This document shows, piece by piece, positions 16,496 through 24,426 of a stretch of DNA of 30,939 nucleotides; position 1 is the first letter of the stretch, and every line of letters starts with the position of its first letter. The position numbers and the translations under genes were made by a program. The stretch covers positions 1-30,939 of the forward strand of contig JBOFDK010000055.1 of NCBI GenBank assembly GCA_051646925.1, written 5' to 3'. Source of the stretch: JBOFDK01 sp051646925. Its GTDB lineage: Bacteria > Bacillota > Clostridia > Lachnospirales > Cellulosilyticaceae. Under the pieces are notes generated by a model. That model was not told the origin of the DNA, made no database searches, and was given only the letters and a program-made list of their open reading frames with translations.

Positions 16496-17320
16496 TTACC
16501 ATCCTTTGTCGGGGTTAAATCCGTATATTTGCAGAAGTTCTAGGTGAGGGCTATTTGCAATGTCTTTAGGAGATATCCAAAAACCTTTTGTAGAATCAAG
16601 ATCAATACCAAATGCCATAAATGCTTGCCAAACAATGTATGAACAGTATGTACTTTTGAAATGATTAGAATATTTTTTTGGGACCAAAAGATTATAAGGT
16701 ATATCATATAAATTATCTTGAGCAAATTGTGCAATTTCATTTAAAGTAGATTTAGGAGTATCTTTTAATCGCATCATTTTAAATGTTGGATAGTATTGCC
16801 ACCTAGAAGCATTTTGTTCGATACTAATAGTTCCAGGTTCTAAAGATTCAAGTGTTTTTCCGCGAATTTCATCTACAACTAAAGCAGCGTGTCCATGTCG
16901 CCAGTTAGCAGTATAAGTTGATTTTGTTAGAAAAATATATCCATTATGATAAGGTGCCAACTTAAATAATTTTGTTGGTTTTCCATTTTCGTCATAAGCT
17001 TCATCCATATTTGTAATGAAGTTCAAAGAACGTTTTGTAGGGGATTTAGGGTTTAAATAATTATATTGATGCGAAAGTATTTCACTTTGAAAGTTTTGTT
17101 TAGTATATAATTCATCAATGATTGGTTTTGTGAGTCCTGTTTGCTCAAAAAGTAATGAATAATCTTCCTCAGAAAAACTTGATTGATTTAAAATATTAGA
17201 TAAATCGACATGAGTAATATGAGGTGTATAAAACATTGTTTTTTGTGCATAGAGACCCATCAAACTATAAATGGATAATATAATTAAAAGACTTATTATC
17301 AATTTTTTTAAGTGTTTCAA
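16496..17320 (-). CDS. Permuted papain-like hydrolase, YiiX/YycO type
   Basis: 274 aa starting at TTG, with AAGGAG 9 nt upstream; no better ATG is near. Residues about 6-25 are an N-terminal membrane segment or signal peptide. The core begins near residue 125 with NGYIFLTKS, then His144 in NWRHGHAALVVDE, a glutamate pair about 15 residues on (LESLEPG) and Cys226 in STYCSYIVWQAF. The order His before Cys is that of the circularly permuted NlpC/P60-like papain fold (YiiX, YycO, YebB). Members are predicted peptidases, amidases or lipid hydrolases at the envelope; substrates are mostly unknown. It is first of a two-gene minus-strand unit. Confidence 0.82.
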   Translation of the reverse strand: MKHLKKLIISLLIILSIYSLMGLYAQKTMFYTPHITHVDLSNILNQSSFSEEDYSLLFEQTGLTKPIIDELYTKQNFQSEILSHQYNYLNPKSPTKRSLNFITNMDEAYDENGKPTKLFKLAPYHNGYIFLTKSTYTANWRHGHAALVVDEIRGKTLESLEPGTISIEQNASRWQYYPTFKMMRLKDTPKSTLNEIAQFAQDNLYDIPYNLLVPKKYSNHFKSTYCSYIVWQAFMAFGIDLDSTKGFWISPKDIANSPHLELLQIYGFNPDKGW

Positions 17321-17357
17321 ATATTTCAGCTCCTTAATATGTACTTAATTTGATTAT

Positions 17358-17366
17358 ATTATAGCA
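17358..17366 (-). promoter_or_regulatory. Extended -10 promoter of the minus-strand pair
   Basis: On the minus strand this reads TGCTATAAT, an extended -10 (TGnTATAAT), about 38 nt from the TTG start at 17320. No good -35 is needed or seen. Confidence 0.5.
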
Positions 17367-17521
17367 AAACAAAACGTAATAGCCTATAATATAAAGTAAT
17401 ATTAATAATATAATATAAACTAATCTTCATACTATCTTTCAAAAAAATTATAATTTGGTATTATGTGTCAAAGTAAATGATTAAAATATTATATAATGGA
17501 GAAAAATAAAAAAAGAGTTTG

Positions 17522-17550
17522 TTGAAAAGCAAATCTTTTTCTTGTAAACT
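17522..17550 (+). promoter_or_regulatory. Promoter of tgt
   Basis: TTGAAA (17522-17527), a 17-nt spacer and TAAACT (17545-17550), 36 nt before the tgt ATG. A second TATAAT at 17492-17497 lacks a recognisable -35. Confidence 0.55.
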
Positions 17551-17586
17551 ATTAAGTAGTAGTAATATAAAGATTGGAGACATAAT

Positions 17587-18714
<1,128 letters not shown>

Positions 18715-18739
18715 ATACTAAAAGATGGAGGCGAAACAA

Positions 18740-19138
18740 ATGGTTAATTTATTAGCAGAAACAGTAGCAGCAAGTGGTGGAATGATGCTTATGTCAACAG
18801 TAGGGTACATGGCATTTTTCTTTGCAATCATGTGGTTTTTAATTATTAGACCACAAAAGAAAAGAGATAAGCAAATTCAAGAAATGCAAAGTTCAATTAA
18901 AGTTGGTGATGAAGTACTTTTAAATACAGGAATGTATGGAAAGGTAGTAGACATCATTAATGATTTATTTATTATTGAATTAGGTCTTAACAAAGGAGTT
19001 CGTATTCCAGTAAAACAAGTAGCTGTAGCAAGTGTAGGTACACCTGATTTAACTGTTCATAAAAATATCGTTGAAGATGAAGAAGACGATGAAGATGAAT
19101 ATGAAGATGATGATGAATACGAAGATGATGAAGAATAG
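18740..19138 (+). CDS. yajC: Sec translocase accessory protein YajC
   Basis: 132 aa. The ATG at 18725 lies inside the ribosome binding site TGGAGG; the ATG at 18740, 8 nt after it, is the proper start. One membrane segment (MAFFFAIMWFLIIRP) is followed by the family motif RPQKKRDKQIQEMQSSIKVGDEVL and LNTGMYGKVVDI. YajC associates with SecDF-YidC at the membrane. The C-terminus is a run of about 27 mostly Asp, Glu and Tyr residues, a longer acidic tail than usual. No secDF follows; a terminator comes next. Confidence 0.93.
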   Translation: MVNLLAETVAASGGMMLMSTVGYMAFFFAIMWFLIIRPQKKRDKQIQEMQSSIKVGDEVLLNTGMYGKVVDIINDLFIIELGLNKGVRIPVKQVAVASVGTPDLTVHKNIVEDEEDDEDEYEDDDEYEDDEE

Positions 19139-19150
19139 AATGTAATAGTA

Positions 19151-19190
19151 TAAAAAAGATGTTTTTCTAATTAGAAAAACATCTTTTTTA
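19151..19190. terminator. Bidirectional terminator after yajC
   Basis: A perfect 20-bp palindrome (19151-19170 with 19171-19190, core AAAAAAGATGTTTTTCTAA) ending in six T residues. Confidence 0.92.
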
Positions 19191-19197
19191 TTTTGCC

Positions 19198-19351
19198 GAA
19201 ATAAAATAAAACTAGATAAAGTATCATCTAGTACTTAATCTAAATAAAATAAAGACAGATAAAGTATTATTTAGTACTTAATCTGAATAAAATAAAGATA
19301 GATAAAGTATTATTTTTAGTTAGTTTAAATAAAATAAGGATATATAATGTA
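19198..19351. repeat. 43-bp tandem repeat, about 3.5 copies, each able to fold
   Basis: Units begin at about 19198, 19242 and 19285, with a partial one at 19327. The shared core is AATAAAATAAAG, then AGATAAAGTATTATTTAGTA, then CTTAATCT. Within a unit, AGATAAAGTA can pair with TACTTAATCT with one mismatch, giving a 10-bp hairpin with a loop of about 8 nt. The third unit has lost part of the right arm. No gene covers the array. Confidence 0.85.
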
Positions 19352-19398
19352 TGTATATATGGAAACTTAGTGATGTAAAGATTTCTACATAAAATGTT

Positions 19399-19426
19399 TT
19401 GAATTTATTATATATAAGGTCATAAT
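19399..19426 (+). promoter_or_regulatory. Possible promoter for the candidate RNA
   Basis: TTGAAT (19399-19404), a 16-nt spacer and CATAAT (19421-19426), giving a start near 19433. The match is moderate in an AT-rich background. A second CATAAT at 19445-19450 has no -35. Confidence 0.35.
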
Positions 19427-19432
19427 TTGTTA

Positions 19433-19606
19433 AAAACTTAGATGCATAATAGAGACAAGTTACAGAGCTACAACTGAACTCTTCCCTTGTAAGGTTTAGC
19501 CTGTAACGTAGAAGAGATCTCCCCATATTATTATCCCTTTTTTCAGTTTGTATAATAAATATAAACTAAACAAAGAAAGACGTTTCCCCAAGACGTCTTT
19601 TTTTTT
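19433..19606 (+). ncRNA. Candidate structured small RNA, possible pseudoknot, with C-rich loops
   Basis: There is no credible reading frame, yet 19453-19525 is clearly richer in G and C than the flanks. GTTACAG (19459-19465) pairs with CTGTAAC (19501-19507), continued inward by GCT/AGC, GAAC/GTTT and CTT/AAG. The loop sequence CTCTTC (19479-19484) is also complementary to GAAGAG (19511-19516) just after the stem, the geometry of an H-type pseudoknot. Four C-rich segments stand out: CTTCCCTT, TCTCCCCA, ATCCCTTT and TTTCCCCAAG. The last is the loop of a terminator hairpin (AAAGACGT/ACGTCTTT) with nine T residues. I could not match it to tmRNA, SRP RNA, RNase P RNA, 6S RNA or a riboswitch class I know. 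The 5' end is uncertain. Confidence 0.5.
19576..19606 (+). terminator. Rho-independent terminator of the candidate RNA
   Basis: AAAGACGT (19576-19583), the loop TTCCCCAAG and ACGTCTTT (19593-19600), then T residues to 19606. No coding gene precedes it for over 430 nt and the yajC operon already ends at 19190, so it implies a separate non-coding transcript. Confidence 0.85.
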
Positions 19607-19623
19607 GTTTATTAAAATAAAGA

Positions 19624-19653
19624 TTGACAATGATAATGAATTTCATTTATAAT
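19624..19653 (+). promoter_or_regulatory. Fur-type box inside the promoter of the iron-chelate operon
   Basis: TTGACA (19624-19629) and TATAAT (19648-19653) are both perfect, with an 18-nt spacer. The spacer holds TGATAATGAATTTCA (19631-19645), which matches the Fur 7-1-7 consensus TGATAATnATTATCA at 12 of 14 defined positions. A repressor bound here would block RNA polymerase directly. Iron repression through Fur is the inference. Confidence 0.8.
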
Positions 19654-19695
19654 ACAAATATGATAAGATTTATCAATTAGAAAGAGGTATCAAAA

Positions 19696-20649
19696 ATGAA
19701 AAAAAGTGTTTGGGTTCTATTGCTCACTGTTCTTGCAATATGTTCTCTGTTTATAGGTGTTTCAAATGTTCAAATAAGTGATTTACTGCAAGGAAATACA
19801 GAACAATTACATATTTTATTAGTCAGCCGTATTCCAAGACTAGTTAGTGTATTATTAACAGGCTTTGGTATGAGTATATGCGGGTTAATTATGCAACAAC
19901 TAAGTATGAATAAGTTTGTTTCACCAACGACAGGAGCTACGTTAGATGGTGCAAAATTTGGATTGTTAATAACATTTATTGCAATGCCAAAAGCAGGTAT
20001 CTTTACACAGACAATAATGGCATTTATAGGTGCATTAGTAGCGACATTTTTATTCATGAATATTTTAAGAAAAATCAAAGTAAAGAACAGTATGTATATT
20101 CCATTAGTAGGGATGATGTTTGGTAGCTTGATAGGTTCAGTAACGACATTTTTAGCTTATAACTTTAATTTGGGTCAAGTGGTTAACAGCTGGATGTATG
20201 GTAAGTTTTCATTGATTGTTGGTGGTGACTACGAGTTAATATATTTAGTAATTCCATTGATTGCGATTGCCTTTTTATATGCTAAACATTTTACAGTAGT
20301 AGGTATGGGAGAAAGTTTTGCGAAAAATTTAGGAATACCATATCGTGTAATTGTAAATGGTGGATTAGTTATAGTGGCATTAGTTTCTACACTTATCGTT
20401 TTGATAGCAGGGACGATACCATTTGTAGGACTTATAATTCCAAATATCGTTAGACTATATGTAGGAGATAATTTAGAAAAAAATATAGGTTTGACAGGAA
20501 TGATAGGAGCGGTTTTTCTATTAATATGTGATATTTTTGGAAGAATTATAATAGCGCCATATGAAATACCGATAGGTTTGACAGTTGGTATTGTAGGGAG
20601 TGGACTTTTCCTCGCATTAATATTAAGGAGAAAAAACAGTGAAGGATAA
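19696..20649 (+). CDS. Iron-chelate ABC transporter permease (FecCD family), first subunit
   Basis: A 317-aa multi-spanning permease. Family signatures are RIPRLVSVLLTGFGMSICGL near residues 50-70, FVSPTTGATLDGAKFG (variant of the usual NPLA-P-LGVSSGA) and the loop GTIPFVGLIIPNIVRLYVG that contacts the ATPase. It resembles the YclN/FatD type of petrobactin or catecholate importers; substrate is not certain. AGAGGT precedes the ATG. Its 3' end overlaps the next start by 11 nt. Confidence 0.9.
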   Translation: MKKSVWVLLLTVLAICSLFIGVSNVQISDLLQGNTEQLHILLVSRIPRLVSVLLTGFGMSICGLIMQQLSMNKFVSPTTGATLDGAKFGLLITFIAMPKAGIFTQTIMAFIGALVATFLFMNILRKIKVKNSMYIPLVGMMFGSLIGSVTTFLAYNFNLGQVVNSWMYGKFSLIVGGDYELIYLVIPLIAIAFLYAKHFTVVGMGESFAKNLGIPYRVIVNGGLVIVALVSTLIVLIAGTIPFVGLIIPNIVRLYVGDNLEKNIGLTGMIGAVFLLICDIFGRIIIAPYEIPIGLTVGIVGSGLFLALILRRKNSEG

Positions 20650-21589
20650 ACAAAAAATACTACTACTAATAATAGCGTTAGTTGTTACTATAATTTTATT
20701 TGTAGGTACAGGATTAACACCACAAAACATGGCATATTTTCTTTCAAGGAGATTACCAAGAGTGTTAGCAATGATTGTAACTGGTGGTGCGATTGCTTTT
20801 TCATCAGTTGTATTTCAGACAATTACACACAATCGAATATTAACTCCAAATGTTTTAGGTTTAGATTCAGTTTATATGTTTATCCAAACACTTATTGCTT
20901 TTGTAGTAGGAACAGCTAGTCCATTAGGAGTAGGGACAGTTACAAACTTTGTAATGACACTTATGGCAATGATGGTTATGAGCGTATTATTTTATCGTGT
21001 ATTATTTAAAAAAGAAAATCAAAACATTATGTTAATGGTTTTAATAGGTATGGTACTGGGAACATTTTTTAGTAGTTTGTCAACAGGAATGCAATTTTTG
21101 ATGGATCCAAATGAGTTTTTAATGTTACAAGATTCAATGTTTGCAAGTTTTAATAGTATGAATACTAAACTACTTGGACCAGCATTAATTTTTATGAGTA
21201 TAGCTATCATTTGGGTAAGAAAAGATATTGTATTACTAGATGCATTAGCACTTGGGCGTAGCCAAGCGATGAACCTAGGTGTAGATTATGACAAAGTAGT
21301 GAAAAAATTACTTATAGTTATTGCTATTATGGTATCAGTTTCAACAGCACTTGTAGGGCCAATTACATTTTTAGGTATTATAGTTGCAAACTTAGCAAGA
21401 GAATTTGTTAAAACATATAAACATAGCACAATTATTAGTACGTCTATGCTTATGAGTGGAATATTTCTAGTAGGTGGACAGTGGATGATTGAACGCGTAT
21501 TTGGAATGAATATGATGTTAAGTGTTGTAATTAACTTTGTTGGAGGAACATACTTTTTATACTTATTACTTAAGGAGAATCGTGTATGA
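20639..21589 (+). CDS. Iron-chelate ABC transporter permease (FecCD family), second subunit
   Basis: A 316-aa permease starting at GTG with AAGGAG upstream, inside the end of the previous gene. RRLPRVLAMIVTGGAIAFSS and the downstream ILTPNVLGLDS correspond to the FecCD entry signatures, and GPITFLGIIVANLAREF is the ATPase-contact loop. It pairs with the previous permease as in yclN-yclO. The stop overlaps the ATPase start as ATGA. Confidence 0.9.
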   Translation: MKDKQKILLLIIALVVTIILFVGTGLTPQNMAYFLSRRLPRVLAMIVTGGAIAFSSVVFQTITHNRILTPNVLGLDSVYMFIQTLIAFVVGTASPLGVGTVTNFVMTLMAMMVMSVLFYRVLFKKENQNIMLMVLIGMVLGTFFSSLSTGMQFLMDPNEFLMLQDSMFASFNSMNTKLLGPALIFMSIAIIWVRKDIVLLDALALGRSQAMNLGVDYDKVVKKLLIVIAIMVSVSTALVGPITFLGIIVANLAREFVKTYKHSTIISTSMLMSGIFLVGGQWMIERVFGMNMMLSVVINFVGGTYFLYLLLKENRV

Positions 21590-22344
21590 TTGAAGTAAAA
21601 AATATTAGTAAAATATATCAAGGAAAAAAAGTAGTCGACACGATTTCTTTTAACATTCCAAATCATGCGATAACATCGTTTATAGGACCTAATGGTGCTG
21701 GTAAAAGTACAATTTTATCAATGATTTGTAAATCATTAAAGAAAGATAGTGGAGAAGTATGGATTGAAGGCAAAGAAATTGGAGATTGGAAAACGGAAGA
21801 TTTAGCAAAGAAAGTTGCGTTTTTACACCAAACACAGAATACAATGATGCGTTTACGAGTAGAAGAACTTGTTGCTTTTGGACGATTTCCACATTCACAA
21901 GGAAAACTTAAAGAAAAAGATTTAGAAAAAATCGAAGAAGCATTAGAGTATATGGAGCTTATAGACATTCGTGAAAAATTTATAGATGAGCTAAGTGGTG
22001 GACAAAGACAACGAGCGTATATTGCTATGGTTATAGCGCAAGATACAGAATATATTTTACTAGATGAGCCATTAAACAATTTAGATATTAAACACAGTGT
22101 TCAAATTATGAAAATACTTAGAAGATTAGTAGATGAATTAAATAAAACAGTTGTTATAGTTATACATGATATTAACTTTGCAGCATTTTATTCAGATTAT
22201 ATTTTAGCACTTAAAGAAGGCAAGGAAGCGGTACTTGACCGTGTAGATGCTATTATGACAAGTGAAAGTATGACAAAATTATATGATGTGCCATGCAGTA
22301 TTATGGATGTAAATTGCAAAAAAATGTGTATGTATTATCAGTAA
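21586..22344 (+). CDS. Iron-chelate ABC transporter ATP-binding protein
   Basis: 252 aa of the FepC/YclP type. Walker A is GPNGAGKST (about 34-42), Q-loop in FLHQTQN, signature LSGGQRQRAYIAM, Walker B ILLDEPLNNLD and H-loop in VIHDINFA. AAGGAG precedes the ATG, which overlaps the preceding stop. The C-terminus is cysteine-containing (MDVNCKKMCMYYQ), which may be chance. Confidence 0.93.
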   Translation: MIEVKNISKIYQGKKVVDTISFNIPNHAITSFIGPNGAGKSTILSMICKSLKKDSGEVWIEGKEIGDWKTEDLAKKVAFLHQTQNTMMRLRVEELVAFGRFPHSQGKLKEKDLEKIEEALEYMELIDIREKFIDELSGGQRQRAYIAMVIAQDTEYILLDEPLNNLDIKHSVQIMKILRRLVDELNKTVVIVIHDINFAAFYSDYILALKEGKEAVLDRVDAIMTSESMTKLYDVPCSIMDVNCKKMCMYYQ

Positions 22345-22439
22345 TTTAAAAAAGCTAAACAAAAAACAATAAAATAAAAGTTAAACAGCAAAGTAAACAA
22401 AATAGAAAAAAATAATAGAAGGATAAAGAGGATAAAAGC

Positions 22440-23432
22440 ATGAAAGTATTAAAAAAATTAATGATGGGATTAACATTAGCGGCAGTATCAGTTGTATCAG
22501 TAGTAGGGTGTAGCAGTAAAGAAGTAACAGAAATAGCACCAGTTGTAGATGGTAGTGAAGAAAATGTTGTTAGTGAAACGATGAAAATTACACATGAATA
22601 TGGAACAGTAGAAGTACCTAAAAATCCAAAATCAATAGTAGTTACAGATTTCGGTATATTAGATACAGTTCACGCATTAGGAGTAACGTCAGTAGTAGGT
22701 ATACCACAAGATACTACTAGTATTCCAGAGTATTTAGAAGTATATAAATCAGATGAATATACTAATGTTGGAGGAGTAAAAGAAATTAATTTTGAAGTAC
22801 TATATGAATTAGCACCAGAAATTATTTTTATTTCAGGGAGATTAGCAAGTCAGTATGATGAACTTTCAAAAATAGCGCCTGTTGTATATATAAATATTGA
22901 TACAGAAAATTATATGGAGTCATTAGAAGAAGAGATGACAGTACTTGGAGAATTATTTGGTAAAGAAGAAGAAGTTAAAACTTACTTAGCAGAGATATGG
23001 GAACAAGTAGACAAAACAAAAGCACTTGCAACAAGTACAAATGCTAATGGTTTAATTACTATGGTAAATAAAGGTGAAATAAGTGTATACGGTGAAGTTT
23101 CAAGATTTGGTATTATTCATAATACATTAGGAGTTATTCCAGCAGATACAAATATTGATGATTCAACACATGGACAAACAGTAACATTTGAATATTTACT
23201 AGAAGTAAATCCTGAATATCTTTTTGTAATAGACCGTAATGCAATAGGTACAGCAGATGGAGTAGCAAATGCTACAGCAAAAGATACACTTAATAATAGT
23301 ATTGTAAATAAAATGAGTGTTGCGCAAGAAGATAAAATTATATATCTAGATCCAGTTGCATGGTACATGACATCGGGCGGAGCTACAGCAACTAAAATAA
23401 TGATTACAGAAATTTTCAATGCATTAAACTAG
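22440..23432 (+). CDS. Iron-chelate-binding lipoprotein
   Basis: 330 aa of the FepB/YclQ type, extracytoplasmic. The signal peptide ends in the lipobox SVVGC with Cys24. The periplasmic-binding-like fold follows: MKITHEYGTVEVPKNPKSIV, FEVLYELAPEIIFISGR, and the C-terminal VAWYMTSGGATATKIM. It lies 95 nt after the ATPase gene, with GAGGAT before the ATG. No terminator follows; its stop codon TAG overlaps the stop of the convergent minus-strand gene. Confidence 0.92.
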   Translation: MKVLKKLMMGLTLAAVSVVSVVGCSSKEVTEIAPVVDGSEENVVSETMKITHEYGTVEVPKNPKSIVVTDFGILDTVHALGVTSVVGIPQDTTSIPEYLEVYKSDEYTNVGGVKEINFEVLYELAPEIIFISGRLASQYDELSKIAPVVYINIDTENYMESLEEEMTVLGELFGKEEEVKTYLAEIWEQVDKTKALATSTNANGLITMVNKGEISVYGEVSRFGIIHNTLGVIPADTNIDDSTHGQTVTFEYLLEVNPEYLFVIDRNAIGTADGVANATAKDTLNNSIVNKMSVAQEDKIIYLDPVAWYMTSGGATATKIMITEIFNALN

Positions 23433-24397
23433 ACTATAATATTATTTAAAAGTGTAATTAATAGTGCTAGAATTAAAGAAATATTATAAAGAAGGCTCAT
23501 AATCAAAAAGTTTTTTACAGCAAATACAAATGTTTCACCTTTACTTTGATGTAGTTTAAATGCACTAATGTGTTTTTTAAGAGGTATAATTGCGAATAAA
23601 CAAATAAGGCTAGTAATTGGTAAAATCTTCATAAAAACACTAGCAATAATCGTAATGAAACTAATGTAGTATAAAGCTTCAAAAAGGATTAGAGCCTTTT
23701 TTTTACCAATATATATAGGCAGTGTATAACGTTTATTTACAATATCATCATCTATATCACAAATATTGTTTGCAAGCATAATATTTGCAATACCAGCTAT
23801 AAGAGGTATCGTTACTATAAATAGTGAAAATAGTACAGCAAGATTCATATTTAAAAGTATGTGTGAGTTAGTAAATGATAATTGTATTAAACCTTGATTA
23901 TAAAGATGTATATATATTGATAAAAAAGGAATTAAAAACCCCATAGTTATTCCAGAAAAAATTTCTCCAAAAGGTGTTCGAGAAATAGGAATAGGTCCAA
24001 AAGAGTAGAAAATACCTACTAAAAATGCAATTATACCAATAATAAGTACTATCCAATCTGTTCTTAAAAATAAAACAAACCCTAAAGTAGATGCTAATCC
24101 AACCATGAAAATAATAATGAATAGTACAATTTTAGGATTAAGATTATAAGAAACGATGGCATTATGAGATTCATATCCATAGCCATCTTTTTTTATTGCA
24201 GTTTTATAATCTATATAATTATTGAGTGCAGTAGTTGCCATATCAAAAATTAATAGAGATAAAAACATAAGAAGAGCATTGATGGTATCAAAAGTATCAA
24301 ATGCAAAAATAACATAAAGTGTTCCAAACAAAAAAGGTAAAACACTTGCTACTTTTGTTTGGATTTCAACAAGTTTAAAAAAACTAGAAAAATTCAT
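23429..24397 (-). CDS. menA: UbiA-family prenyltransferase, MenA-like
   Basis: A 322-aa integral membrane protein with about eight or nine hydrophobic segments. The first aspartate-rich prenyl-diphosphate motif is NNYIDYKTAIKKD (59-71) and the second is NNICDIDDDIVNKRYTLP (about 210-227); the spacing and the GPIPISRTPFGEIFSG segment match 1,4-dihydroxy-2-naphthoate prenyltransferases. MenA makes demethylmenaquinone. No other menaquinone gene is in the window, so the acceptor could differ. AGGAG precedes the ATG. It lies 29 nt after lysA on the minus strand and is last in that operon. Confidence 0.82.
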   Translation of the reverse strand: MNFSSFFKLVEIQTKVASVLPFLFGTLYVIFAFDTFDTINALLMFLSLLIFDMATTALNNYIDYKTAIKKDGYGYESHNAIVSYNLNPKIVLFIIIFMVGLASTLGFVLFLRTDWIVLIIGIIAFLVGIFYSFGPIPISRTPFGEIFSGITMGFLIPFLSIYIHLYNQGLIQLSFTNSHILLNMNLAVLFSLFIVTIPLIAGIANIMLANNICDIDDDIVNKRYTLPIYIGKKKALILFEALYYISFITIIASVFMKILPITSLICLFAIIPLKKHISAFKLHQSKGETFVFAVKNFLIMSLLYNISLILALLITLLNNIIV

Positions 24398-24426
24398 AAT
24401 ATAGGCTCCTGTGTATATTGAAATTA

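Noticed and set aside
16256..16543. Plus-strand open frame of 95 codons over the junction of the minus-strand pair
   Set aside because: It overlaps two supported genes and lacks a good ribosome binding site.
19320..19526. Minus-strand open frame of 68 codons across the candidate RNA
   Set aside because: The ribosome binding site is weak, the peptide resembles nothing known to me, and the pairing pattern and plus-strand terminator fit an RNA better. I cannot exclude it entirely.
19541..19568. TATAAT at 19551-19556 as the promoter of a short RNA
   Set aside because: No acceptable -35 is present and the product would be little more than the terminator hairpin.
21663..22079. Minus-strand open frame of 138 codons inside the iron ABC ATPase gene
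   Set aside because: The plus strand carries all ATPase motifs, so the reverse frame is incidental.
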